A stretch of 64,000 bases of DNA, taken from Floricoccus tropicus. GTDB taxonomy: Bacteria > Bacillota > Bacilli > Lactobacillales > Streptococcaceae. Location: NCBI RefSeq assembly GCF_001832905.1, contig NZ_MKIR01000022.1, positions 1-64,000 on the forward strand. The letters run 5' to 3'. Both the position numbers and the translations under genes were made by a program. This document shows positions 16,946 to 25,264 of this stretch, piece after piece (within the stretch, counting starts at the first letter, position 1; each line of letters opens with the position of its first letter). A model generated the notes under the pieces. It did not search any database. It saw only the letters and a list, made by a program, of their open reading frames with translations, and was not told the origin of the DNA.

Positions 16946-18139
16946 ATGGAAATAATAGAAGGTAGCATGGCAAGTCCAAAAGGATTTCATGCCTCGGGTT
17001 TACATTGTGGAATCAAGAAAAAGAAATTGGATATTGCCTGGATTTACTCAGAAGTTCCAGCGAGTGTCGCGGGAGTTTTTACAACAAATCAAGTAAAGGC
17101 AGCACCAGTAATTCTTGATAAGGAAGTTATAAAAAATGGGAAGATACAGGCTATAATTGCAAACTCTGGAAATGCTAATGCTTGTACTGGTAAACAGGGC
17201 TTTGAGGATGCACTTTCAATGCAGAAATTAGTTGCACGAAAACTTGAAATTGATTCTAGTCTGGTAGCTGTTGCTTCAACAGGAATCATTGGTCAAGCTT
17301 TACCCATGGATAAAATTGAACAAGGGATATGTGATTTATCTAAGAATCCAGAAAATGTTCACGGCTTTGAGAAGGCTATTTTGACAACCGATACTAAAGA
17401 AAAGATGATTACTATAACTGATACTATCGGAGGGAAGGAGGTAGTTATCTCAGCTTGTAGTAAGGGATCTGGGATGATACATCCTAATATGGCGACTATG
17501 CTTGGATTTGTGACAACTGATATTAATATAGATTCAGCTCTTTTACAGGAAATCTTATCAGAATTAACTGAGGTTACCTTCAATCAAATTACAGTTGATG
17601 GGGATACATCTACTAACGATACGGTCTTGATTATGGCAAATGGACTAGCAAAAAATAATCTGATAGTTAAGGAAAGTACAGATTATCAACTGGTCAAAGA
17701 TCTTTTTAAATTTGTACTAACTTTTTTAGCCAAAGAAATTGCGCGTGATGGTGAAGGTGCAACTAAACTAATTGAGGTTACAGTTGAAGGAGCAAATAGT
17801 AGTCAAGATGCAAGAATGTTAGCTAAATCAGTTGTTGGCTCAATGCTCGTGAAATCAGCAATCTTTGGTCATGATCCTAACTGGGGAAGGATATTATGTA
17901 GTCTCGGTTATAGTGGAATAAGTTTTAACCCAGAAGATGTAAATATAGAATTGGCAGAAATTCCAGTTTTTAAAAGTGGACAACCAATAGATTTTGATCA
18001 TAAAAAAATGCAAAAAGCTTTAGTTGTTGATGAGATTAAAATAGCCGTTCAAGTAGGAAGTGGAAGACACACCGGTAAAGCATGGGGCTGTGATTTGACC
18101 TATGACTATGTAAAGATAAATGCTCTTTATCATACCTAG
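16946..18139 (+). CDS. argJ: Bifunctional ornithine acetyltransferase / N-acetylglutamate synthase
   Basis: A 397-aa Ntn-type enzyme that cleaves itself. The motif 'KGSGMIHPNMATML' places cleavage between Ala183 and Thr184, and Thr184 becomes the nucleophile of the beta subunit. It transfers acetyl from acetylornithine to glutamate, recycling the group; with no argA or argE in the operon this is the cyclic pathway. Whether it also uses acetyl-CoA cannot be judged from sequence. Twenty-one bp separate it from argC. Confidence 0.95.
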   Translation: MEIIEGSMASPKGFHASGLHCGIKKKKLDIAWIYSEVPASVAGVFTTNQVKAAPVILDKEVIKNGKIQAIIANSGNANACTGKQGFEDALSMQKLVARKLEIDSSLVAVASTGIIGQALPMDKIEQGICDLSKNPENVHGFEKAILTTDTKEKMITITDTIGGKEVVISACSKGSGMIHPNMATMLGFVTTDINIDSALLQEILSELTEVTFNQITVDGDTSTNDTVLIMANGLAKNNLIVKESTDYQLVKDLFKFVLTFLAKEIARDGEGATKLIEVTVEGANSSQDARMLAKSVVGSMLVKSAIFGHDPNWGRILCSLGYSGISFNPEDVNIELAEIPVFKSGQPIDFDHKKMQKALVVDEIKIAVQVGSGRHTGKAWGCDLTYDYVKINALYHT

Positions 18140-18162
18140 TTAGAGTTTAAAGGAGAAGAAAA

Positions 18163-18900
18163 ATGAAAACGATAGTTGTAAAGATGGGTGGAGTTGCTTC
18201 AGATAATTTAGATTTTGAGTTTTTCCAACAAATTAAATTGTGGCAAGCTCAAGGTCATAATATTGTCATTGTTCATGGCGGAGGTAACTATATTTCGCAG
18301 ATGATGGAAAAAATGAATGTTCCAGTAGAAAAGAAAAATGGTCTACGCGTAACCAATCAAGTGGCTCTTGATATTGCACGCTTGGCTTTGCTTGGACAAG
18401 TTCAACCCATGTTGACAGGTCGTTTTCAGGCAGAACAAATTTCTGCCCTAGGATTAAATGCTGCCTCTGATAGATTAATTGAAGGTCATATTATAGATTT
18501 TCATAAGTTCGGTTATGTTGGTCAAGTGGATAAAATTAATATTTATCTTCTAGAAAATTTAATGGAGATTAGGCAAGTCCCAATTATTGCTCCTTTGGGT
18601 ATGACAGAAGATGGTCAATGGCTTAATATCAATGCTGATGATGTGGCTGCACAAGTTGCAAGCCAACTTCAGGCAGATGAGCTTTATCTTTTGACCGATG
18701 TCCCAGGAATTAAGAAAGAAAATATATGGATGAAAAAAATTCCTACTGAGGAGATTGATGAACTTAAGGATAAAAAGATAGTTACAGGTGGTATGCTTCC
18801 TAAGATTGAGAGTGCCAAGAAGGCGCTTAAGGCCGGAGTAGGGGCAGTATTTATTAATAATTGTATTAGCAGTAAGGGTACTGAAATTGGCGCCTTTTAG
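18163..18900 (+). CDS. argB: Acetylglutamate kinase
   Basis: A 245-aa amino acid kinase. 'VVKMGGVA' at the N-terminus and 'VHGGGNYISQMM' near 38-49 form the phosphate and acetylglutamate sites. 'LTDVPGIK' near 178-185 and 'GGMLPKIESAKKAL' near 207-220 are family motifs. It phosphorylates N-acetylglutamate. It lacks the N-terminal helix seen in arginine-inhibited hexameric forms, which suggests a dimeric, less feedback-sensitive enzyme; this is inference. GGAGAAG is the ribosome site. Confidence 0.95.
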   Translation: MKTIVVKMGGVASDNLDFEFFQQIKLWQAQGHNIVIVHGGGNYISQMMEKMNVPVEKKNGLRVTNQVALDIARLALLGQVQPMLTGRFQAEQISALGLNAASDRLIEGHIIDFHKFGYVGQVDKINIYLLENLMEIRQVPIIAPLGMTEDGQWLNINADDVAAQVASQLQADELYLLTDVPGIKKENIWMKKIPTEEIDELKDKKIVTGGMLPKIESAKKALKAGVGAVFINNCISSKGTEIGAF

Positions 18901-18916
18901 AGTGAGGAGATGATAT

Positions 18917-19924
18917 ATGGAATTTCAAGGTAAGAGTTTTTTAGCGGAGAAGGATTTTAGTAAGCAAGAATTAGAGTTTTTGATAACTTTTGCTATTCAT
19001 TTGAAAAAATTAAAAAAGTTAGGCGTTCCTCATCGTTATTTAGAGGGTAAAAATATTGCTCTTCTTTTTGAAAAGACATCAACTAGAACTCGTTCGGCTT
19101 TTACAGTAGCTGCTCTTGATTTGGGTGCGCATCCAGAGTTTTTGGGAGCTAATGATATACAGTTAGGAAAGAAAGAGTCGGTTGAGGATACTGCTATCGT
19201 GCTTGGTAGTATGTTTGATGGTATTGAGTACCGTGGGTCTAGTCAGCAGGCAGTAGAGGATTTGGCCAAGTATTCAGGTGTTCCTGTTTGGAACGGCTTG
19301 ACTAACGAGTGGCATCCTACACAGATGATTGCTGATTTCATGACCGTTCAGGAAAACTTCGGTCATTTAGAGGGTGTTAATCTTTCATATATTGGTGATG
19401 GACGTAACAACATGGCAAATTCGCTGTTGGTAACGGCTAGTATTTTAGGAGTAAATATTAATATTGTTGCTCCTGAAGAGTTACAGCCTGATACAGAAAT
19501 TGTAAATATAGCAAGAGAGTTTGCTAAAGGTTCGGGTGCAAAAATTCTAATTACATCAGATATTGATCAAGGGGTGAAGGGTGCTGATGTTATTTATACA
19601 GATGTTTGGGTTTCTATGGGAGAAGAAAGTGAGTTTGAAGATAGGGTGAAAAAACTTTTGCCTTATCAGGTAAATATGGATATGATTCAAAAAGCACAAA
19701 ATGAAAATTTAGTCTTTCTTCATTGTTTACCTGCATTTCATGATACTGAAACTAGCTATGGTAAAAAAATATTTGAGCAGTTTGGTATTGGTGAAATGGA
19801 GGTTACTGACGAAGTGTTTAGAAGTTCATACGCCAGACAGTTTGAACAGGCAGAAAATAGAATGCATTCCATTAAGGCGATAATGGCAGCTACTCTGGGA
19901 AATATCTTCATTCCGAGCAATTGA
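18917..19924 (+). CDS. argF: Ornithine carbamoyltransferase (anabolic)
   Basis: A 335-aa transcarbamylase. '[10 protein letters not shown]' near 53-62 binds carbamoyl phosphate, '[11 protein letters not shown]' near 134-144 is in the hinge, and 'HCLPAFHD' near 271-278 holds the catalytic Cys. It makes citrulline from ornithine. Its position as last gene of argDCJBF supports the anabolic role over the deiminase pathway; argG and argH are not in the window. I see no convincing terminator behind it. Confidence 0.95.
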   Translation: MEFQGKSFLAEKDFSKQELEFLITFAIHLKKLKKLGVPHRYLEGKNIALLFEKTSTRTRSAFTVAALDLGAHPEFLGANDIQLGKKESVEDTAIVLGSMFDGIEYRGSSQQAVEDLAKYSGVPVWNGLTNEWHPTQMIADFMTVQENFGHLEGVNLSYIGDGRNNMANSLLVTASILGVNINIVAPEELQPDTEIVNIAREFAKGSGAKILITSDIDQGVKGADVIYTDVWVSMGEESEFEDRVKKLLPYQVNMDMIQKAQNENLVFLHCLPAFHDTETSYGKKIFEQFGIGEMEVTDEVFRSSYARQFEQAENRMHSIKAIMAATLGNIFIPSN

Positions 19925-19991
19925 TTTCGCAATTATTTATTGTTAGACTATTATTAAATATCGAGCTGTTATTAAATTTACATAAATTTTG

Positions 19992-20023
19992 ACCGTTTAT
20001 GACGTTTTTCTTACCATTCATGA
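19992..20023 (+). promoter_or_regulatory. Direct repeat ACCGTTTATGA / ACCATTCATGA, LytTR-type regulator site
   Basis: Two 11-bp repeats (9 of 11 identical) with start-to-start spacing of 21 bp, two helical turns. This is the layout bound by AgrA/ComE/BlpR-type LytTR regulators, and such a regulator is encoded 1.6 kb downstream. A possible -10, TAGAAT (20055-20060), follows 31 bp after the second repeat, with only a poor -35 (TGTACT, 20032-20037). Confidence 0.65.
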
Positions 20024-20112
20024 AAGTTCTATGTACTTATACAAGAATAAGATGTAGAATAATCATAAGGTGATAAGGGGAAATATTACTGGATATTTTA
20101 ATAGATTCTCAT

Positions 20113-20235
20113 ATGTATCATGGCCTGATGCATATGGGTTGCATAGTCAAAGTCTATTGTAATCAATGGGATAGAATTTGGGGAGAGGCATGCTGGGGAG
20201 TGTGTCTTTTTTGTTGTCATAAAATAGGTAGTTAA
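20113..20235 (+). CDS. Possible Cys-rich small peptide (40 aa), unproven
   Basis: An ATG-started ORF of 40 codons with six cysteines, ending 'WGEACWGVCLFCCHKIGS'. The frame is open upstream to 20077, where AAGGGG is followed at proper distance by CTG (20089), a non-standard start that would add eight residues. It lies between the LytTR-type repeats and the kinase gene, where pheromone or peptide genes of AgrC/ComD systems often sit. It has no Gly-Gly leader and no AgrB-like processing gene is nearby. It could be chance; I do not recognise the family. The rest of 19925-20327 shows no other supported gene. Confidence 0.22.
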   Translation: MYHGLMHMGCIVKVYCNQWDRIWGEACWGVCLFCCHKIGS

Positions 20236-20327
20236 TGAATGTCAGTATTTGTTTGGATATTAAATAAGATATCCATAGGTTAAAATCTCTTCTACATGTT
20301 ATAATGTTAGGAAAGAAAGGATTGCCT

Positions 20328-21632
20328 ATGTTTGTTTTATCCGTAGTTACCCAAGTTATCTTATATTGGTCAATTTTTTATCAGATTTCGAAAATAAAGA
20401 TTAAACCACTGTTTGTGGTAATCTCGGTTGCTTATTTTTTGGCCACCACATATTTTCTAGATGCTTTTAGTATTTTTGATATAATTCCTTTCTTTGGCAT
20501 ATATGCTTATTGCATGGAAGGTATTAAACAAAAATCTTTAGCTTACTTTTACGCAATTTATACAGCTTTTGCTTCTATATTGTTAACCAACTTTTCAGAT
20601 GCAATCCTCTATGAGTTTGGCATGGGGAATTTCTATGATAAGCATTTTATGTTAATGGATTCTGTTACTTCACTAGTCCCGATATTCATTCATTACGTAA
20701 TACTTAAAATTTCTCGTATTGACTTTGATCAAGTGGACAGTAATAGTCTTTTTATCAAGAAAAATTTACTTCTTCCAGTTAATATTATTCTTTCAATCTT
20801 TTATTTACTGATTATTTTCCTTTCTTATTATGAAATTATTTTGAGAAAGGCAAGTACTGCGTCGGAATATACCAAGTATATTTTGTTCCTAGAAATCTTT
20901 GGTTTCTTCGCAATTTTGGCATTTATAGGAAATAGGATTAAGGATTATTGGAGGATGCAGATTGATGAGGCTAGGGAGACACAATATCATAATCTCAATC
21001 TTTATATAAATGAGGTTGAAGGAATGTATCAGACTATTCGCGGTTTTAAGCATGATTATAGTAATATGCTTATAAGTCTTAAACAGAGTGTTGATTCAGG
21101 TGATATCTGTCAGGTACAAGAAACTTATGAAGAAATTTTGAATTCAGCTAATCTAAAATTGACTGGCAGGACTATGAATATTGCTGAGTTGGCTAATGTA
21201 GGAGATCCGGCTGTTAAGAGTGTTTTGTTTTGGAAACTAACTGAGGCTAGGCAAAAGCATATAGAGGTTTCAATAGAGATTAAGAAGTATATTGAAAAAA
21301 TTGATATGGATATTTTAGATTTTGTTCGTCTGACATCCATTATTCTTGATAATGCAATTGAGGAGGCTGTGACGACTGCAAATCCCAAGCTGAATTTTGC
21401 TCTAATAAAAGAAGAACATGAGACAGTTATGGTAGTGCAAAATTCTTGGAATGTTAAAAATATTGCTATTAGTAGAATCTTTGAAGAAGGCTATTCTTCA
21501 AAGGGTGAAGGGCGAGGAACTGGTCTTTTCAATGTACGTCAAATTATCAATTTGTATGATAATACTTCAATTGATACTGAAATTGATAACCACTACTTTA
21601 CGCAAATAATTTCAATTGGAGATGAAATTTAA
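20328..21632 (+). CDS. Sensor histidine kinase, AgrC/ComD type (HPK10)
   Basis: A 434-aa kinase. The N-terminal half has about six hydrophobic segments (within residues 1-205), as in peptide-pheromone receptors. The cytoplasmic part has H-box 'RGFKHDYSNML' (His242), N-box 'LDNAIEEA' and 'GRGTGLFNVRQI', features of the HATPase_c_5/AgrC class. The ATG at 20328 follows AGAAAGGA; an in-frame ATG at 20304 overlaps a TATAAT -10 (20300-20305). It overlaps the next gene by 1 bp (TAATG). Confidence 0.88.
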   Translation: MFVLSVVTQVILYWSIFYQISKIKIKPLFVVISVAYFLATTYFLDAFSIFDIIPFFGIYAYCMEGIKQKSLAYFYAIYTAFASILLTNFSDAILYEFGMGNFYDKHFMLMDSVTSLVPIFIHYVILKISRIDFDQVDSNSLFIKKNLLLPVNIILSIFYLLIIFLSYYEIILRKASTASEYTKYILFLEIFGFFAILAFIGNRIKDYWRMQIDEARETQYHNLNLYINEVEGMYQTIRGFKHDYSNMLISLKQSVDSGDICQVQETYEEILNSANLKLTGRTMNIAELANVGDPAVKSVLFWKLTEARQKHIEVSIEIKKYIEKIDMDILDFVRLTSIILDNAIEEAVTTANPKLNFALIKEEHETVMVVQNSWNVKNIAISRIFEEGYSSKGEGRGTGLFNVRQIINLYDNTSIDTEIDNHYFTQIISIGDEI

Positions 21633-22366
21633 TGAATATTTTTATACTTGAAGATGACGTTTTTCAGCGTAATAGATTAGAAAACCTACTTGAATATTTA
21701 AAGACAGAAAAGGGATATGATTTACATATTGTAGCCTCCACAGAGAATCCAAGGGAATTAATAGATTTAATTAAAAATTCTTCTGAAGAAAATCTTTACT
21801 TTCTTGATATTCAAATTAAGGATGAAGATAAGAAAGGAATGGAAGTTGCGCAAATTATTAGGGGAATAGATGAGAAGGGAACCATTGTTTTTGTAACTAC
21901 CCATTCAGAATTTGCTGCTCTTACATTTTCTTATAAAGTTTCTGCCTTGGACTTCATCGCAAAGGACTTAGATAACGTTAATTTTGATAAGCAAATTGAA
22001 GAAGTCATACAGTTTGTTGAAAAAAAAAATAAGAAAGATGAGCGAGAAATGCTCGTGATAAATACTAAGTTTAAGGACATACGTGTTCCTTTAGATGAGG
22101 TACTTTATTTTGAAACATCTTCACAGCCACATAAGCTTATTTTAATAACCAGTAAAAAGAGGATTGAGTTCTATGCCAAACTTAGTGATATAGAAGGAAA
22201 ACATCCTAAACTTACTCGAACTCATAAATCTTTTGTAGCAAATATAGACAATGCTGTGGAACTAGATAAAAGTAATTTAACGATTAAATTCTTTAATGGA
22301 GAACAGTGCTATGTTTCACGTAGAAAGATAAAACAAATCCAAACATTAATTGATGAAAAATTATAA
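21632..22366 (+). CDS. Response regulator, LytTR family (AgrA/ComE-like)
   Basis: A 244-aa regulator. The receiver (1-125) has 'LEDD' and phosphoacceptor Asp59 in 'YFLDIQI'. The LytTR DNA-binding domain (about 145-240) shows 'RTHKSFVANIDNAV' and 'CYVSRRKIKQI', family landmarks. LytTR regulators bind paired direct repeats about 21 bp apart, such as those at 19992-20023, so it probably autoregulates this locus. Confidence 0.9.
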   Translation: MNIFILEDDVFQRNRLENLLEYLKTEKGYDLHIVASTENPRELIDLIKNSSEENLYFLDIQIKDEDKKGMEVAQIIRGIDEKGTIVFVTTHSEFAALTFSYKVSALDFIAKDLDNVNFDKQIEEVIQFVEKKNKKDEREMLVINTKFKDIRVPLDEVLYFETSSQPHKLILITSKKRIEFYAKLSDIEGKHPKLTRTHKSFVANIDNAVELDKSNLTIKFFNGEQCYVSRRKIKQIQTLIDEKL

Positions 22367-22393
22367 AACCACCAAAATTCTTGGTGGTTTTTG
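22366..22393 (+). terminator. Terminator of the kinase/regulator operon
   Basis: AAACCACCAA / TTGGTGGTTT with loop AATTC and a T-run; it starts at the last base of the regulator stop codon. Confidence 0.9.
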
Positions 22394-22423
22394 TATTTAC
22401 TTAAAAAAATTAAATAATCACTG

Positions 22424-22452
22424 TTGACAAAAAGTAAAACTAGGATTATTAT
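22424..22452 (+). promoter_or_regulatory. Promoter of the ABC exporter gene
   Basis: TTGACA, 17-nt spacer, TATTAT. It leaves a leader of about 100 nt before the gene, AT-rich and without obvious structure. Confidence 0.75.
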
Positions 22453-22560
22453 TTTGTATATACTTAAATAAATTAAGTTTTAACAAAATAATTTTTTTGA
22501 TTATGTAAATAAACTTTGCAGAAAATTCACATTGACTACTAATTAGAAGGAGAATAGCAT

Positions 22561-24171
22561 ATGAAAAAGGGATTGAAGTTATTAAGGTATAGAAGTGTCA
22601 GGATTGCTGTATTATTCAAATTAATAGAGGCGTTTTTAAGTGTTCTAAGTTCATACTCATTGTCATATATTGTCGTTAGTAGTATGGATGAATTAGTAAA
22701 AAACGTAAGTTGGATATTGTTAATCTTTTTTTCATATGCTGTATCGATGTTTTTTAGTAATAAGGCACAAGCTCTTTCTGAATACTATGTAGTACAAGAT
22801 ATAAAGCAAAAAACTGATAAGTGGATGGCAAGTCTCTCATTTGAAAAATATCATAAAAAAGACCATGGTGAATGGCTATCTATTTATGTAAATGACGTGA
22901 ATAGAGTTACAGAATTAACTCTCAATAAGTATTTTTCTATGGTTGAAAATTTAGCAGTAACTATTTTCGTTTTCCTATCATTGTTTTCTATTCATTACAG
23001 CATGGCAGTTATTGCATTAATATCCTTGCTTTTGATGTCCATTGTTCCTAAATTTTTCCAAAAGACACTTTCAAAGTATATTTTAGGTTTACAGGATTCA
23101 AAAGAAAAATATTTATCGAAAATGCGAGAACTATTGCAAGCATATGATACATTTCAAGAAAATACTGCTTTCCATCTTTTTTTTAGAAAGTCTCGTAGAG
23201 CCTCAGAGGATTTTTCAAAATTTGTTTTACAAACACAAAAGTTTACTTCTTTTATGAGTTCTTGCCTGACTTTAACTAATTCAATTGTTACAGTGGTTGC
23301 TTTGACTTTATTATCATATAATGTGATGTTAGGAAATGTTAAAGCAGGAGCATTTTTATCAGTCTCTGCATTATTTCCTTCCTTTGGAGCTGCAGTAATG
23401 CAGTTTCTTTCAGAAAAAGAATTTTATAATTCTGGTCAAAAACTCTATGATAGTAAGTTTTCTATGGTCAACAATGAAAACTTTAATGAAGAGTACTTTA
23501 TAAAAGCTTATAAAGAAAAGGTACAAGATGACGAAATCGAATATAATTTTGAAAAGAAAACTAAAGATATTAATAGTATGCAACTAAATAGTATACAGTT
23601 GAAATATGATAATAAGACTATATCTTTCCCTGAACGAGTGGAATTTAAGAGCGGATTCAAGTATGCTATAATTGGAGAAAGCGGTTGTGGTAAATCAACT
23701 TTACTTAGAATTTTAACAGGTCAGGAAAAGAATTATTCTGGAGACTACGAGGTAAATCAAGAAATATTAGATGGCGTCCTATTTGATAATATGTCTTATG
23801 TGAATCAGACAACATTTTTACTTAATGATACAGTTAGAAATAATATTGATTTTGAAGGAACTGCTAGTCAAGAAGATCTTGAGAACATCTTAAAGCTGCT
23901 AAATCTTGAAAATATTAGTTTAGATCAAAAAATTGTTGACAACGGGAAAAATCTTTCTGGTGGTCAGCGTCAAAGAATATCTATAGCACGTGCGCTTTTA
24001 AGAAAGAAACCAATAATTATTCTTGATGAAGCAACAGCTAATCTTGATAAAGTAACTGCCAATAAAATTGAAAATTACATATTAGAAAAAGTTGATACAG
24101 TTATTATGATTAGTCATCATTTGACAAAAGATATAGAAGATAAATTAGATAAAATTATTAGATTGGGATGA
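22561..24171 (+). CDS. ABC exporter, fused membrane and ATPase domains
   Basis: A 536-aa half-transporter. The membrane domain (about 1-300) has five or six segments. The nucleotide-binding domain has Walker A 'GESGCGKST', Q-loop 'YVNQTTF', signature 'LSGGQRQRIS', Walker B 'IIILDEATANLD' and the H-loop 'ISHHLT'. It falls in the lipid/drug/peptide exporter superfamily; substrate unknown. It has no C39 peptidase domain, so it would not trim double-glycine leaders. It is followed 4 bp later by an ArsR-like regulator gene and may export or import a compound tied to the neighbouring signalling pair. Confidence 0.85.
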   Translation: MKKGLKLLRYRSVRIAVLFKLIEAFLSVLSSYSLSYIVVSSMDELVKNVSWILLIFFSYAVSMFFSNKAQALSEYYVVQDIKQKTDKWMASLSFEKYHKKDHGEWLSIYVNDVNRVTELTLNKYFSMVENLAVTIFVFLSLFSIHYSMAVIALISLLLMSIVPKFFQKTLSKYILGLQDSKEKYLSKMRELLQAYDTFQENTAFHLFFRKSRRASEDFSKFVLQTQKFTSFMSSCLTLTNSIVTVVALTLLSYNVMLGNVKAGAFLSVSALFPSFGAAVMQFLSEKEFYNSGQKLYDSKFSMVNNENFNEEYFIKAYKEKVQDDEIEYNFEKKTKDINSMQLNSIQLKYDNKTISFPERVEFKSGFKYAIIGESGCGKSTLLRILTGQEKNYSGDYEVNQEILDGVLFDNMSYVNQTTFLLNDTVRNNIDFEGTASQEDLENILKLLNLENISLDQKIVDNGKNLSGGQRQRISIARALLRKKPIIILDEATANLDKVTANKIENYILEKVDTVIMISHHLTKDIEDKLDKIIRLG

Positions 24172-24175
24172 AAAT

Positions 24176-25165
24176 ATGTCAGAGCATAAAGAAAAGAGTT
24201 ACTTACTTGATTTTTTAGTTTCATTTGAACTTATGTATGAAGATTTAAATGATGATGAAGAAACAATTCTTGATAAGATAGTAGCACCGACCTACAAAAA
24301 GTTGGTAATGGAGTATATCTCTACTTTTTCTGAAAAGGATATATTTAAAAAATTTGTTTCAAAAGATTATAATATTTTATCTAGTTTGATGTTAAGTCAA
24401 AAAAATATTATAAATTTCGAACAATATTTACAAGCAATCAAGAAATTAGATAAAAAAGAGTTTAAGATTTCAGTTAGTAAGATATTTAAAATTGAAAATA
24501 CAGATTTTCTCTTAAATGATATGGAGTCTCTAGAGTTATCATCGGAAGCGAAATGGGAACTTCTTCTATTACTAGAAAATTTTGATCAACTAAAAAATGA
24601 TTTGGTACTCTCATTACAGCAAGAATATGCTATCTATTGTAGCTATGCAGATAAAATTAGTGATCAATATCCTGAAAAGATTGATGAACTTAAGGAACTA
24701 TTTGAAAACGGTACTGAATTATATGATGTAGTATTTAAAGATTTATTAGCTTTAGATAAAAGAGATTTTGATGAGCTACAAGAATATTTGATTTTAAGAA
24801 TCTCTGTGAATAGAGTCTTACTACAATATAAAAATAAACTAGTCGCCCTAGGGACATATGTTTATGATTACTTTTACGAAAAGAGTAAGGAAAAAGATCT
24901 TGAACTAGAAATAATGCAAAATGTGTTGAAAGTTTTGGCTGACCAAACGCGTTACGGCATTATTAAGTGTATTGGTAATGGAATAACGTCTAATAAGGAG
25001 ATTGCAAGTATTTTTTCGATTACACCTTCAGGAGTTACCTATCAATTGAAATTTTTAGCTGATAAAGAAATAATCAGAAAAGATAATGTTACTAAGCAAT
25101 ATGTCTTAAATAATGAACTAATTAAATCAGCGTTAGCTACTCTAACGTCAGATTTAGATCTTTAA
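24176..25165 (+). CDS. ArsR-like winged-helix regulator with long N-terminal domain
   Basis: A 329-aa protein. Only the C-terminal 80 residues are recognisable: 'VLADQTRYGIIKCIGNG' then 'EIASIFSITPSGVTYQLKFLADKEII', a winged helix of the ArsR type that lacks the metal-binding ELCVCDL motif. The N-terminal 240 residues are acidic, helical and unassigned; they could bind a ligand. The gene follows the ABC exporter by 4 bp, so it likely reports on or controls that exporter. Confidence 0.7.
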   Translation: MSEHKEKSYLLDFLVSFELMYEDLNDDEETILDKIVAPTYKKLVMEYISTFSEKDIFKKFVSKDYNILSSLMLSQKNIINFEQYLQAIKKLDKKEFKISVSKIFKIENTDFLLNDMESLELSSEAKWELLLLLENFDQLKNDLVLSLQQEYAIYCSYADKISDQYPEKIDELKELFENGTELYDVVFKDLLALDKRDFDELQEYLILRISVNRVLLQYKNKLVALGTYVYDYFYEKSKEKDLELEIMQNVLKVLADQTRYGIIKCIGNGITSNKEIASIFSITPSGVTYQLKFLADKEIIRKDNVTKQYVLNNELIKSALATLTSDLDL

Positions 25166-25179
25166 AAGTATAAAATAAG

Positions 25180-25213
25180 AATGCTGTGGTAATCAATCCT
25201 ACAGCATTTTTAT
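25180..25213 (+). terminator. Terminator after the ArsR-like gene
   Basis: AATGCTGTGG / CTACAGCATT stem (one G-T pair) with a 9-nt loop and T-run. Confidence 0.85.
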
Positions 25214-25249
25214 TTAGGAAATCTTCAAGTGGTTATGCATTAGTCTTTT

Positions 25250-25258
25250 TGCTATAAT
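25250..25258 (+). promoter_or_regulatory. Extended -10 promoter of yqeH (leaderless)
   Basis: TGCTATAAT, a full extended -10, with 6 nt before the ATG at 25265 and no Shine-Dalgarno sequence. Confidence 0.65.
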
Positions 25259-25264
25259 GAAAGT

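Noticed and set aside
20070-20162. GTG-started 30-codon ORF as the signal peptide gene
   Set aside because: Start lacks a proper ribosome site and the product has neither a leader motif nor pheromone-like features; the Cys-rich frame is the better, though still weak, candidate.
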